From a bacterium (lineage in GTDB: Bacteria > Planctomycetota > UBA1135 > UBA2386), in assembly GCA_030432695.1 (NCBI GenBank), contig JAUILN010000019.1, positions 1 through 64,000 on the forward strand: DNA of 64,000 nt, read 5' to 3'. The notes beneath the pieces were generated by a model. It had not been told where the DNA came from and did no database searches. It worked only from the letters and a program-made list of their open reading frames with translations. Position numbers and translations under genes: made by a program. The first letter of the stretch is position 1; each line of letters starts with the position of its first letter. Below, one piece after another: positions 1 through 9,463 of the stretch.

Positions 1-242
1 ATGCGCTCGCGCTCGCCTGCTTGGTCCTCGGCGCGGTCACGTTCCTCGACGTGTATGTCGCGACCGGCGTGCTGGCCCTCTGCATGCTCACGGTCGGCGC
101 CTGCCTGCTGCACGCCCTGCATCGGATCGCGCCGCCCTGGGTCGCGTCCGCGCCGAAGCCGCAAGAACTGCCGAAGCCGCGGGGAACCGCACCTCGCGAG
201 CCGGGTCCGCTGCCGACCCCATGGACCCGGAAGACGTCATGA
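1..242 (+). CDS. C-terminal end of a membrane protein (partial)
   Basis: The reading frame is open from base 3 and ends in a TGA at 240-242, so this is the 3' end of a gene that begins before the window. The visible part holds one or two hydrophobic helices (about codons 1-45, rich in Ala, Leu and Val, with a HALHR turn), followed by a Pro/Arg-rich soluble tail. The stop overlaps the ATG of the next gene (ATGA), so the two are probably one operon. No family is recognisable from about 80 residues. The frame is supported by the overlap and the helices; function is unknown. Confidence 0.6.
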   Translation, partial: ALALACLVLGAVTFLDVYVATGVLALCMLTVGACLLHALHRIAPPWVASAPKPQELPKPRGTAPREPGPLPTPWTRKTS

Positions 243-1144
243 ACTCCTACCGATTCAGCCTGTCCCTGTGCGGCCTGTCCGCGCTGCTCGTCTGTCTGCT
301 CACAACCGCCGCCGCGACCCAGGGCCCGCCACCTCCCGGTCCCGGAAAGACCCGGCCCGGCCCTGGCTACTACCGCACCTTCCCGAGCGAGACCGGCGAC
401 GCGGCGCTGAAGGAACTCGAGGGCCTGGAGTCGCAGCGCTTCGAGGAACTGCTCGGCCCGGGCCCATGGACCTTCGGTAAGCGGACCTCGCCGTTCCCCT
501 ACATCCCGGGTCCTGCGGAGAAGAACCTGCTCCGCCTCGACCCGCAGACGATCAAGGGGCCGCACATCGAGATGGAGTCGCCGTTCTGCGTCTGGAACAT
601 CCCCTGCGAGAACGACGGCGACGCCGCGTGGCTCTACGAGTGGGCGACCGGCGCACCGCACGAGAGTCTGGCGGAGCCACCCGAGCGCAGCGCGAACCTC
701 GAGAAGACCCTGCGCATGTTCCGGAGCTACGGCGCGGTGGTCCGCGGTCTGCGGGTCGCCGCGGTGCCGCAGGAGGACGTGATCGAGCAAGGCAGCGAGC
801 CGAGCGTGACGCTGATGCTCTACAACGCGTCGGGTCAGCCGGTCGAGGTGGATGCGGCGACCTCGCTGCAGTTCGGCGCAGCCACGGCGCGCTTCGAGTT
901 CGGCACCCCGGGTGAGGAGGCGAACCACATCGTGTTGAAGCCAGGGCAGAGTTTGAACGCGAGCAAGGTCCTGCACGAACTGACCTGGACGCGCGAGGAC
1001 GAGGAGGTCGCCTGGGACGACGTGCTGCAGGCCGGCGAGCAGCAGCTCCAGGTCGCGCTCGAACTGGCAGCCGACGACCGCGGTCGGCGTGGGGTCGTCC
1101 GCTCGAATCCCTCGACCGTCCGCGTGAAGGTCGGCAAGGACTGA
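239..1144 (+). CDS. secreted protein of unknown function
   Basis: A 301-aa protein. I place the start at the ATG at 239, which overlaps the preceding stop and begins directly with a signal peptide (MNSYRFSLSLCGLSALLVC, then an Ala-rich cleavage region near residue 28). An in-frame ATG at 221 would put six extra residues before it. The mature N-terminus is Pro/Gly-rich, followed by a middle part with two Cys (FCVWNIPC) and a C-terminal half of alternating hydrophobic residues that looks like a beta-sandwich (about residues 165-300). I recognise no family. It probably acts in the periplasm or at the cell surface and is cotranscribed with the membrane protein before it. Confidence 0.75.
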   Translation: MNSYRFSLSLCGLSALLVCLLTTAAATQGPPPPGPGKTRPGPGYYRTFPSETGDAALKELEGLESQRFEELLGPGPWTFGKRTSPFPYIPGPAEKNLLRLDPQTIKGPHIEMESPFCVWNIPCENDGDAAWLYEWATGAPHESLAEPPERSANLEKTLRMFRSYGAVVRGLRVAAVPQEDVIEQGSEPSVTLMLYNASGQPVEVDAATSLQFGAATARFEFGTPGEEANHIVLKPGQSLNASKVLHELTWTREDEEVAWDDVLQAGEQQLQVALELAADDRGRRGVVRSNPSTVRVKVGKD

Positions 1145-1151
1145 TCGCTCG

Positions 1152-2804
1152 TCAGTTGCCGGCCACGCCGATCTTCAGGGTGCGGCCGTGGCCCAAGTTG
1201 GCAACGCGTTCGAGGAAGCCGTAGTCGGCCTCGCCGAGTCCGACCGCGTGGATCGAGCAGCGGCGTAGCAACTGGTAGCGCGCGAGGTCCGGGAGGAGAT
1301 ACTGCGGGTGGATGAAGGGGCCGTACCACAGCAGGTCGCCGTCGTACTCGTAGGTCTTGCCGGTCTCTGGGTCCCCCGCCATCCGGCCGTCGTTGCTGTC
1401 GAGAGCGTCGAAGTCATCCCAGTTCGGCGCGCCGTCCGAGAGCAGGAAGATCGTGTCGCAGCCGCCGGCGAACGCCTTGGCGTCGACGTGGGCGTCCTCG
1501 TAGACCGGCTTTCTGTCGGTGGTGCGGTAGGCGACCAGGAAGGCACCGTGCAGGTTGGTCTCACCGCGCAGCGTGCCGTGCGGGCGGTTCTCGGCCTGTG
1601 GCCCCGGACGGATCATCCGGAGCTCGGCACAGGCATCGTCGACCGCGTCATCCTTGGCCTTCACCAGGCGCGGAGTCGCGGCGAGGCACTGCGCGTCGGT
1701 GCCGAACAAGACCACGCAGAACTCGCGGTCCTCGGGCAGTGCCTGCAGCGTCAGGATCAGCAGCTCGCGCGCCGCGTCGAAGCGCGACTCCACGCGGTCC
1801 CAGTCGATGGCCCGTTCGGCGCGGTCGCTGGCGTCGTCGCGCGGTTTGGCTGGCTTGGCACCCTGGCCGGTGAGCGGCATCAGCGCCTCGCGCTCGCGCG
1901 GGGTCAGCGGTTCGAGCATCGAGTCGGAGGCGTCGATCAGGTAGCAGATCCGCTGGCCGTGCTCGGGGATCCCGAAGAAGGTGTGGGTGATGCCGGCGCG
2001 CGCCTTGGCGATGCGCACCGCGCGCTCGTCCTTCGACACGTCGGCGAGCAGCGAGATCCACAGGTCGGCATCGGGACCGAAGTCCTCGCAGTCGAGCACG
2101 CGAGCGAAGCAGCGCGACAGCGCCAGGCGCGAGCGCGGCGTGCGGCGACGGTCGCCCAGGAAGTCGGCGATGCGCAGCAACAGCGCGCGTTGCTCGGGCG
2201 TCAACGAATCCGCGCTGGCGTTCTGCCCCGCGAACCACTCCAGCACCGCCTCGTAGAGCCATTCCTGCTCGACCCCGCGCGCGCTCCGTGAATCGAGCAC
2301 CGCGGTCAGCGTCGACAGGTCCTCCCCAGACGGCAGCGGCGTCGCCGACGCCCTGCGCCCCGCATCCAACGCCGCCACCCGCAACGACGCCGGCTCGCGC
2401 GAGGTCGCGACGCTCCGCCACACCCCCGGCTCGGCCAGCTCCGCGACCCGCATCGCGTGGTACCACAGCCACACGTCGTCCGCGTCGTCCTGCTTGCTCC
2501 GCCAGTCCTCCCACGCCTCCGCATACCGCGCATCCGTGAAGCGCCCCGCCGCCAGCGTGACCGCGAGCGAACGGACGAACTCCTCGGGCAGCTCCGGCCG
2601 GTCGTAGTCCTTGCGCATCCACTCCAGCGCCCGCGGATCGCCGGTGTTCACCAGCCCCACCCGCGCCATCGTCCGCTTGTAGAGCGCCGGCCGCTGCATC
2701 GCCGCCTTGTAGGCCTGCAACGCGTGCTCGAACGGCTGCGCCGGAAGCACAGCCCCGAGGAGCCATCCAGAGCCGACCAACCAACACCACGCAGTCGCCT
2801 TCAT
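1152..2804 (-). CDS. secreted VWA-domain protein
   Basis: A 550-aa protein. The start at 2804 gives MKATAWCWLVGSGWLLGAVL, a clear signal peptide ending near AQP; 39 more codons are open upstream but give no signal peptide. Residues about 25-270 look alpha-helical and repeat-like. A von Willebrand A domain follows: the MIDAS motif DxSxS is present as DASDS at about residues 290-294, with a later LLSDG strand typical of the fold. VWA domains bind divalent metal and protein partners. It converges with the gene at 239-1144, seven bases away. A TAGTCT box lies just before the start codon. The partner and role are unknown. Confidence 0.85.
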   Translation of the reverse strand: MKATAWCWLVGSGWLLGAVLPAQPFEHALQAYKAAMQRPALYKRTMARVGLVNTGDPRALEWMRKDYDRPELPEEFVRSLAVTLAAGRFTDARYAEAWEDWRSKQDDADDVWLWYHAMRVAELAEPGVWRSVATSREPASLRVAALDAGRRASATPLPSGEDLSTLTAVLDSRSARGVEQEWLYEAVLEWFAGQNASADSLTPEQRALLLRIADFLGDRRRTPRSRLALSRCFARVLDCEDFGPDADLWISLLADVSKDERAVRIAKARAGITHTFFGIPEHGQRICYLIDASDSMLEPLTPREREALMPLTGQGAKPAKPRDDASDRAERAIDWDRVESRFDAARELLILTLQALPEDREFCVVLFGTDAQCLAATPRLVKAKDDAVDDACAELRMIRPGPQAENRPHGTLRGETNLHGAFLVAYRTTDRKPVYEDAHVDAKAFAGGCDTIFLLSDGAPNWDDFDALDSNDGRMAGDPETGKTYEYDGDLLWYGPFIHPQYLLPDLARYQLLRRCSIHAVGLGEADYGFLERVANLGHGRTLKIGVAGN

Positions 2805-2812
2805 GCTGGCGC

Positions 2813-2818
2813 AGACTA
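2813..2818 (-). promoter_or_regulatory. -10-like box of the VWA gene
   Basis: On the minus strand TAGTCT lies 8 nt before the ATG at 2804, so transcription would start at or next to the start codon. The same arrangement recurs before several other genes in the window. No convincing -35 was identified. Confidence 0.4.
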
Positions 2819-2909
2819 GGCCGCCGACCGCGCCGATGTCACCCGCTCCCCGTCCTGCGATTTGCCCGTAGCCCTCGGGCGACACGCCCTTCCCCCCACC
2901 GCGACAGGG

Positions 2910-3024
2910 GGGGGTTAACATCTCGACCCGGCCGAGTTGTTAACCCCCCGTGCATCGCCGCCGGTCTGCCCTGACGCGCCCTCGAGGGGGTTAACAACTC
3001 GGCCGGGTCGAGATGTTAACCCCC
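2910..3024. repeat. perfect long inverted repeat of two palindromic arms
   Basis: Arms of 39 bp at 2910-2948 and 2986-3024 are exact reverse complements, separated by 37 bp. Each arm is itself nearly palindromic: G-runs and GTTAACA at one end, TGTTAAC and C-runs at the other, with a CTCG...CGAG inner stem around GGCCGGGTCGA. It lies downstream of the sigma-factor fusion ending at 3056 and upstream of the VWA gene, both on the minus strand. It could terminate the former. The related 39-bp palindrome at 12780-12818 suggests a dispersed REP-like element. Confidence 0.85.
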
Positions 3025-3055
3025 TCTCAGGAGCAGCTCGCGCCGGGATGGACGT

Positions 3056-6000
3056 TCAGCGCTCGAGCACGCGGAGGACGATCTCCACGGGCTCGCCTTC
3101 GCCACAGTCCCCTGGCTCGACCACGACGGGCTGGCCCGGCTCGAGCAGGCGGTGTCCGTCGACACGGAACTGGAAGGGCACGTCGGGCGCGGGGTCGAGG
3201 GAGATCTCCCCAGCCCCGTCGGTCGGTCGCTCGATAGGCCGCCCACCCTCGACATGCTCGGTGAACTCGACCGAGACCCGCACGCCGGCGAGTGGTCGCC
3301 CTTCGGCATCGACCACGCGAGCCCGGACCACGCGGCGCGGCAACCCGAGGACGACCTCCGCGCGTTCGCCGGGTCGGACCTCCAGCACCTCCGTGGCGCG
3401 GGTCCAACTCGCGCAACGATCGCCCTCGCCGCCGACCGCAACGAACGGTTGCCAACGCCCCGGGGGCAGCTCGCGTACTTCGAATCGTCCGCGCTTGTCG
3501 ACTGCGAATTCTCCGAGCATGCCCTCCCAAGGCGAATCGCGGGTCGCCACGAACCAGACGCTCGCGTTCGGAAGTTCCCGCTTTCCGGTCCGGATCACGC
3601 CGGTCACGGTCGCGGGTCGGAAATCCTCTCGCAGCTCTCCCACATCGACGTCCCCTTCAGGAGCGACCTCCAAGTCGTTGCGCAATGGTTCGCGCCAGCG
3701 CAGCGGAGCCGCCGAACTCGAGCCGATCGGCTGCGGCACGGCGAGCCGCAGCTCGTAACGACCGGGTTGCACGCCGTGAAACAGGAACCGACCGTCGCCA
3801 TCGACATTCGCCTGCGGGTCGCGGACGAGAACCCGCCCATCCTTCGCGACCAGTTGGAGAATGGGGCGAGCGCGTCCGAGGAGTTCCGGCAGAACGCGCC
3901 CGAATACGCTCGGGGCGGGTAGCAGTCGGATCTCGACGCCGTGATCGACCGAGGCATCCACCCAGATCAGCGCCGTTCGGAAACCCTCGCTCTGGACCTG
4001 CACGGCGACTGGACCCTTCACCCGCGGATCGTGGAGCAGCGTGCATCGCCCGGATCCGTCGGTGCGCTTCTCGTCGATCCGGTTCGGACGTCGCCAACTC
4101 TCCGAGGTGCGCACGTCCTGCAGCACCCACGTTCTCATGAAGGCCGTCGAGCTGGCGGTGAACGGTTCGTCCTGGCCGACCCCGGGATCGATCAGCTGCA
4201 CTTTCGCGGCCGGAACCGGCTCCCCTGCCGCGTCGAAGACGCGCGCCTCGATCGCCACCGAACGAATCAACCGGACGACCACCGGTACATCGAGAGACTC
4301 GCCGTCGTAGTGGATCGTCTGCGGGAACGACTCCAACCAACGGGGATCCTCGGGATGCACGACGAGGACGTTCTCGCCAGCTTCGAGGCCGGCGATCCGG
4401 AGGGATCCCCCAGGATGCACACCGCCGCCCCGGGGTGATTCCCCCGAGAGATGGTCTCGGCCGTCCTTCGGATGCAGGCGCACCGAATAGGACTCGACGG
4501 GTTTCCCATCCTCATCGTCGACGACGCGCAGTTCTAGCTCTCCCGTCCGCTGGACGACGACCTCCAGACCGTCGTCTCCCCAATCGGAGGTGATCTCGCG
4601 TCGGGCGAAGACAATGCGCCGACGAGACGTGGAATCGGCCACCGTGATCACCGCCGGGGCCCCGGCATCGGGCTCGCGCTGTCGAATGACGAAGCGACCC
4701 TCCGCGTCGGTCGAAGAGGCTTCCGCTTCGCGGCCTTCGGCACTCTCCGCCCGGATGAAGAGCCCATCCATCGGCTGACCCGCTTCGTCGACGACCCGCC
4801 CCCGCAACTCTCGTAGATCGGCCACGCGAAGGACCAGCGGCTCCTCCAGAGGCACGGACAACGAGCGCTGTCCCAGGAGATACCCACGCGGCACTTCGAG
4901 CTTCCAGGTCCCGGCCGGAACGAGGGCGGACCACTCGATGCGCCCGTCCGATCCGGATGTGGCGGCGAGCGAGTCGTTCGCTGCCACGCTGGATCGTACC
5001 GGCATCGGCAGCCCGAGCAGGCGCACCCTGATCCGGTCGCGCGGCAGGCCGTCCTCGCCGAGCACGAGTCCCTCCACGCGGTAGCCCACCCTCAAGACCA
5101 CGTCCCCGAGGTCCTGCACCTGTTGCGGTTCGAAGGCCAGCCATCGCCCAGTCCGCATCGCGTAGCCCTCCTTCGACAGGTGCAAGCCGAAGTCCCCGCG
5201 TGGAGCAGGCGAAACGACGAACTCGAATCGACCATCGACGCCCGTGGCGAGCGTGGCTCCCTCGAACCGGACGGTCACGCCTTCCAGCGGCGCGCCGGTC
5301 ACATCGTCGATGCAGCGCCCGCGCACGCGCGCCGCAGCGACAGTCGTGTCCTGAAGCTCCGTGTCCGGCTCGGCAACCTTCGTCCGTTCGACCTCGTCAC
5401 CGACCTCGGCCGAGAGTTGCGCGACTCGAGCTTCCGACCGAGTCAGCACCTCCGACTCCTCGGCCGCCACCGCCCGCGTACCGTCGGGCTGCGCCACCCA
5501 CAGCGCCAACGCGCCACCACCTCCGAGCACGATCATCGCCACCACCGCCACCATCTGCGTCTTCATCAGCACAACCATCCCAGCCAGAGCCCCCGCACCG
5601 AGCAGCGCCCCCTCCGGCCGCGCCAGCGGCAGCAACGCCGCGAGCCACGCCTTCCGGTCACCCCCACTCCGTGCATCGAGTCGCTCGCGCAGGCGCGCGA
5701 GTCCACGCTGGATCCGGCTGTGCACCGTGGCCACCGGCACCCCGAGCCGCTTCGCGATCCGCCGCGGTGGCTCGCCTTCGAGAAACCGCAGCCGCACCGC
5801 GCTGCGACAAGGCTCCTCCAGGGCCTCCACCTCGCTCAGCAGCGCGCGCAGCGTCTCGAACTGCTCGTGCTCGTCGCGCGGCCCTGCCTCCGGCACCGCC
5901 GCAGCCGCCTCGCGTCGCGCACGTCGTGCCTCGTCGATCCGCCGATTCACCGCCAGGTTGCGCAGCGTCTTCCGCAGCCAGCCGCCGAGGCGTCCCTCGT

Positions 6001-6166
6001 CGTCGGGACGATGCCGCAATGCGGTGACCCAGGTGTCCTGCACCAGGTCGTCGGCGTCGGCGGCGCTGCGCACCAGACCTCGCGCCAGGGCCCGCAGGCC
6101 GGCGGTCAGGGTCTCGATGCGGTCGGAATCGAACTCCGAGCCTGGCTCCGGTTGCTGCCGTTCCAT
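3056..6166 (-). CDS. ECF sigma factor fused to a transmembrane segment and beta-sandwich ectodomain (copy 1)
   Basis: A 1036-aa protein. The start MERQQPEP at 6166 matches the MDRQ and MDRR starts of its two paralogues; a further ATG lies 7 codons upstream. Residues about 21-85 are sigma region 2 (DADDLVQDTWVTAL), and 105-165 are region 4 with a helix-turn-helix (GEPPRRIAKRLGVPVATVHS). One hydrophobic stretch follows at about 187-225, with basic residues before and acidic residues after it, so the sigma part should face the cytoplasm. Residues 230-1036 hold repeated carboxypeptidase-regulatory-like modules (for example RGRCIDDVTGAPLEGVTVRF and GRVVDEAGQPMDG). I infer a membrane-tethered transcription initiation factor with an outside sensor. 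No separate anti-sigma gene is adjacent. How the sigma part would be released is unknown. Confidence 0.85.
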   Translation of the reverse strand: MERQQPEPGSEFDSDRIETLTAGLRALARGLVRSAADADDLVQDTWVTALRHRPDDEGRLGGWLRKTLRNLAVNRRIDEARRARREAAAAVPEAGPRDEHEQFETLRALLSEVEALEEPCRSAVRLRFLEGEPPRRIAKRLGVPVATVHSRIQRGLARLRERLDARSGGDRKAWLAALLPLARPEGALLGAGALAGMVVLMKTQMVAVVAMIVLGGGGALALWVAQPDGTRAVAAEESEVLTRSEARVAQLSAEVGDEVERTKVAEPDTELQDTTVAAARVRGRCIDDVTGAPLEGVTVRFEGATLATGVDGRFEFVVSPAPRGDFGLHLSKEGYAMRTGRWLAFEPQQVQDLGDVVLRVGYRVEGLVLGEDGLPRDRIRVRLLGLPMPVRSSVAANDSLAATSGSDGRIEWSALVPAGTWKLEVPRGYLLGQRSLSVPLEEPLVLRVADLRELRGRVVDEAGQPMDGLFIRAESAEGREAEASSTDAEGRFVIRQREPDAGAPAVITVADSTSRRRIVFARREITSDWGDDGLEVVVQRTGELELRVVDDEDGKPVESYSVRLHPKDGRDHLSGESPRGGGVHPGGSLRIAGLEAGENVLVVHPEDPRWLESFPQTIHYDGESLDVPVVVRLIRSVAIEARVFDAAGEPVPAAKVQLIDPGVGQDEPFTASSTAFMRTWVLQDVRTSESWRRPNRIDEKRTDGSGRCTLLHDPRVKGPVAVQVQSEGFRTALIWVDASVDHGVEIRLLPAPSVFGRVLPELLGRARPILQLVAKDGRVLVRDPQANVDGDGRFLFHGVQPGRYELRLAVPQPIGSSSAAPLRWREPLRNDLEVAPEGDVDVGELREDFRPATVTGVIRTGKRELPNASVWFVATRDSPWEGMLGEFAVDKRGRFEVRELPPGRWQPFVAVGGEGDRCASWTRATEVLEVRPGERAEVVLGLPRRVVRARVVDAEGRPLAGVRVSVEFTEHVEGGRPIERPTDGAGEISLDPAPDVPFQFRVDGHRLLEPGQPVVVEPGDCGEGEPVEIVLRVLER

Positions 6167-6189
6167 CGTGTGTCGGGGAAACAACACAG

Positions 6190-6215
6190 GGATCGGTTTC
6201 TAGCCCGGAAATCGG
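6190..6215 (-). promoter_or_regulatory. conserved 5' element of copy 1
   Basis: The plus strand reads GGATCGGTTTCTAG, three variable bases, then GGAAATCGG. The same block with the same 3-nt spacing lies the same distance (24 nt) from the start codon of copy 2. The flanking bases are much less similar. It may be an autoregulated promoter or an operator. Confidence 0.5.
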
Positions 6216-6217
6216 CG

Positions 6218-6232
6218 CGCGGGCAGCCCGCG
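6218..6232 (-). terminator. short GC hairpin after copy 2
   Basis: CGCGGGC and GCCCGCG flank a single base (a 6-bp stem with a 3-nt loop is more realistic). It lies 22 bases after the stop of copy 2. No U-tract follows, so termination is only a possibility. Confidence 0.3.
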
Positions 6233-6254
6233 AACACCATCCGGTCGATGGGGC

Positions 6255-9200
6255 TCACTCGACCCGGATGCGCAGCGTCACTTCGATCGGTGGCCCGCCC
6301 ACACCCTCGATCGGCCTCACCCTCCGAGGTTCGCTCGACCCCAGGGTCCTCCGCTCATCGGCGCGCAGCACCAACTCGAGGTCGGGCGCCGGATCCAGGA
6401 CGAAGCTCCCCGCAGCATCCGTGACCCGCTGGAAACCCCGCGCACCCTGGCCGCCGCCCTGGGGCCAGACCTCCACCGGAACGTCGGGGAGCGGACGATC
6501 CTCCTGATCGACCACCTGAACCCGGACCACGCGGCGCGGCACTTCGACGGTCACCTGCGAACGCTCACCTGGCCGGACCTCGATCACCTCCCCGGCCCGC
6601 GCCCAGCTCAAGCATCGATGCTCGTCGCAGCCTACCGCGACGAACGGCTGCCAACGACCCGGCGGTAGGTCGGCGACCTCGAAGCTGCCGTCTGCGGCGA
6701 CCGCGTAGGCGCCCAGCGTTCCACTCCAGGCGAACCCGACTGCGCCTGCGAACCACAGCCTCGCGGCTGTTGGCGGTGCGCCATCGATCGTGACTCTGCC
6801 AGTCACCGTGGCGGGCCGCAGATCGAGAGTGATCTCTCCCAGATCGAGCGACTGGCCCGCGACGATCTCGAGACCGGTGCGCAGCGGCTCTGCCGGCACG
6901 AGCCGCGTACCGGAACGACCTCCTCCCCAACCGAAGCTCCGCGAGAGGCGCAGCTCGAGGTCGTATCGACCCGGCATCGCATCGGGGAACGAGAACGAAC
7001 CGTCCGCGAGAACCTCGACGTGCTGGGCGCCGTCCAACGCGGACTCATCCCCATCGACCAACCAGACCTGCTGCGAGCCTTGGCGATACGCCGAGAAGTC
7101 GGTGGTGATGCGCCCCGTCACGGTCGTCGGTGGTCCGAGCTCGAGTTCGACCTCGACGCCGGGCTCCGCTCGCACGAACCGCAGGTCCTTGCCGAAGCCT
7201 TCCTTGCCGGCGCGGAGCGCCACCTCGCCCTCGTGGTCCGGGTGATGGATCAGGACGCAGCGACCATCCTCCCCCGTGATCTCCGAGCTGATCAAGCTCG
7301 GGAAAGGCCTCGCGCGGTCGAAGGAGTGACCTTGGAGGATCGACCGCTTGGAGGTGAACGGCGTGGCGGTCGTCACCTCGACCAACTGGCCGGTACCGGG
7401 ATCGATCAACTCGACCTCTGCTCCCGCGATCGGGCTTCCATTCCGATCGACGACGCGGGCCTGCAACTGCAAGGCGCGCCTCAGCCGGATCTCCAACGGA
7501 TCCTCCAAGGGCTGCCCGTCGTAGCGGACCTTCTGCGCTGCAGACGCGATCCAACGCGGTTCCTTCGGCACGACCACCAACACGTTGTCGCCCTGCTCGA
7601 GACCATGGACCTCGAGTCTGCCCTCGGGATGCGTGCCCCCCTCGCGGAGGTCGCGAATCGTTCCGCCGCTCCCGCTGTCGGGGTAGAGCCGGACTGCGAA
7701 GGACTCGATGGGCTCCCCGGTGTCCTCGTCGAGGACGACCAGTTCGAGCAGGCCGGTCCGTTCGACGCGGATCTCCAAGCCATCCTCCCCCCACTCGGTC
7801 CCGACCTCGATCCGCGTCGAAGGAACCCGATGGCCGGTGAAGAGATCGTCCACGCCGATCCACACCGGCGGGCCATCGTCCGGTCGGCGCTGGAGGATCG
7901 CGAAGCGGCCTTCGGCATTGGTCTGGGATGGTTGCAGGAAGCTCCCGGCTGCGTTCCCTGCCGACACATAGACCCTCGCGAAGGGCCGGCCCTCGCGATC
8001 CACGACCCGCCCCCGGACGGACTTCACGTCCGCAACCCGCACGATCAGCGGTTCGGTCAACGGCACGGTCACCGACGCCGGACTGATCAGGTGGCCGCCG
8101 AAGATCAGATGCAGCGGCCAGATGCCGGCCGGGATGGCTGTCGAGATCGCGAACCGGCCGTCTGCACCCGAGAGGCCACCCAAACCATTGCGCGCCGCCA
8201 TGCCGGGCCGGAGAGGCGAGGGCAGGTCGCGGATCTCGAGGGCGACCCGCTCCCGCGGCAGATCGTCCTGGCCCAACACCAGACCTTCGACACGGTGGCC
8301 GGACGTCATCCGCACCTCGCCGAGGTCCTCGACCTGACCGGGTCGGAACGGCCCCCAGCGACCGGTGCGTGGCGCGTAGCCGTACGCCGCCACTTCGAGA
8401 CCGTGCTGGTAGGCAGGATGCGGGGTGAAGGCGATCTCGAAGCGGCCGTCGGCGTCGGACTCGACTGGATCGGGAACGGTCCAGGTCATGTCACCCGCGC
8501 GCAGCGCCTCCAGCGGGTCCCCCGTCTTGTGGCCATCGAGCGTCGCGACGACCCCGGACAGCGGCATGCCGGTGGCCTCGTCGACGCAACGACCGCGCAC
8601 CCGGGCAAGACTCGACGGCGCGGCCACGCTCGGCGCCTCCTCGATCGAAACGGACTCGCGGTCCATCTCGCCCACCTCGGATCCGGGCAGCTCCGCGACG
8701 CGGACCTGCGGAGCGTCGTCTGCCGAGTCCGATCCCACCTCGACCCGCGCGACCTCGTCGTTGCCCATCAGCCACCAGGTCGCGGCACCGCCACCACCGA
8801 GCACGAAGACCGCCACCAACGCTGCCACTTGGGCCTTCATCAACACCGCCACACCAGCAAGGGTCCCCACACCGAGCAGCGCGCCCTCGGGCCGCGCCAG
8901 CGGCAGCAACGCCGTCAGCCACGCCTTCCGGTCACCGCCACTCCGTGCATCGAGTCGCTCGCGCAGGCGCGCGAGTCCACGCTGGATCCGGGTGTGCACC
9001 GTCGTCGCCGGGATCCCGAGCCGCTTCGCGATCCGCCGCGGTGGCTCCCCTTCGAGGTAGCGCAGCCGCACCACGGTCCGGTAGGGCTCCGGCAGCGCAG
9101 CGACCTCGGCCAGCAGCGCGCGCAGCGTCTCGATCTGTTCGTGCCCCGCGTCGGCGCTCACCTCGGATTCCGCCGCCGCCTGCTCATGCCGCGCGCGCCG

Positions 9201-9440
9201 CGCCTCACCGAGCCGTCGGTCAGCCGCCAGGTTGCGCAGCGTCCGCCGCAGCCAGCCGCCGAGCCGTCGCTCGTCGTCAGGCGGACTGCGCAGCGCCGCG
9301 ACCCAGGCATCCTGCACCAGGTCCTCGGCATCCGCATCGCTCCGGACCAGCCCGCGCGCCAGCCGTCGCAGGCCGGTGGTGAGCTCGTCGATGCGTTCGG
9401 GGTGGAAGCCCTCGCGCGGCTGTTGGTGCTGCCGATCCAT
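6255..9440 (-). CDS. ECF sigma factor fused to a transmembrane segment and beta-sandwich ectodomain (copy 2)
   Basis: A 1061-aa paralogue starting at MDRQHQQPREGF. Sigma region 2 is DAEDLVQDAWVAAL and region 4 is GEPPRRIAKRLGIPATTVHT. The membrane span is followed by WWLMGNDEVARVEV, and the ectodomain modules include RGRCVDEATGMPLSGV, RGRVVDREGRPFARV and VTGRVTIDGAPP. The end (LPPGRWQPFVAVG ... RPGERSQVTVEVPRRVVRV) matches copy 1 closely. DNA coding for the C-terminal half of the sigma part (8877-9057) is nearly identical to copy 1 (5608-5790), while the ectodomains differ far more, which suggests a duplication with a conserved head and a diverging sensor. Same strand and order as its paralogues. 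Confidence 0.85.
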   Translation of the reverse strand: MDRQHQQPREGFHPERIDELTTGLRRLARGLVRSDADAEDLVQDAWVAALRSPPDDERRLGGWLRRTLRNLAADRRLGEARRARHEQAAAESEVSADAGHEQIETLRALLAEVAALPEPYRTVVRLRYLEGEPPRRIAKRLGIPATTVHTRIQRGLARLRERLDARSGGDRKAWLTALLPLARPEGALLGVGTLAGVAVLMKAQVAALVAVFVLGGGGAATWWLMGNDEVARVEVGSDSADDAPQVRVAELPGSEVGEMDRESVSIEEAPSVAAPSSLARVRGRCVDEATGMPLSGVVATLDGHKTGDPLEALRAGDMTWTVPDPVESDADGRFEIAFTPHPAYQHGLEVAAYGYAPRTGRWGPFRPGQVEDLGEVRMTSGHRVEGLVLGQDDLPRERVALEIRDLPSPLRPGMAARNGLGGLSGADGRFAISTAIPAGIWPLHLIFGGHLISPASVTVPLTEPLIVRVADVKSVRGRVVDREGRPFARVYVSAGNAAGSFLQPSQTNAEGRFAILQRRPDDGPPVWIGVDDLFTGHRVPSTRIEVGTEWGEDGLEIRVERTGLLELVVLDEDTGEPIESFAVRLYPDSGSGGTIRDLREGGTHPEGRLEVHGLEQGDNVLVVVPKEPRWIASAAQKVRYDGQPLEDPLEIRLRRALQLQARVVDRNGSPIAGAEVELIDPGTGQLVEVTTATPFTSKRSILQGHSFDRARPFPSLISSEITGEDGRCVLIHHPDHEGEVALRAGKEGFGKDLRFVRAEPGVEVELELGPPTTVTGRITTDFSAYRQGSQQVWLVDGDESALDGAQHVEVLADGSFSFPDAMPGRYDLELRLSRSFGWGGGRSGTRLVPAEPLRTGLEIVAGQSLDLGEITLDLRPATVTGRVTIDGAPPTAARLWFAGAVGFAWSGTLGAYAVAADGSFEVADLPPGRWQPFVAVGCDEHRCLSWARAGEVIEVRPGERSQVTVEVPRRVVRVQVVDQEDRPLPDVPVEVWPQGGGQGARGFQRVTDAAGSFVLDPAPDLELVLRADERRTLGSSEPRRVRPIEGVGGPPIEVTLRIRVE

Positions 9441-9463
9441 CGTGTGCGGGGGAGACCACGCGC

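Noticed and set aside
1308..2291. Long plus-strand open frame opposite the VWA gene
   Set aside because: No recognisable motif; the minus strand has a signal peptide and a MIDAS motif.
2910..3024. Insertion sequence ends or an attachment site
   Set aside because: The perfect inverted repeats enclose only 37 bp, no transposase or integrase is present, and the arms are internally palindromic, which fits REP elements better.
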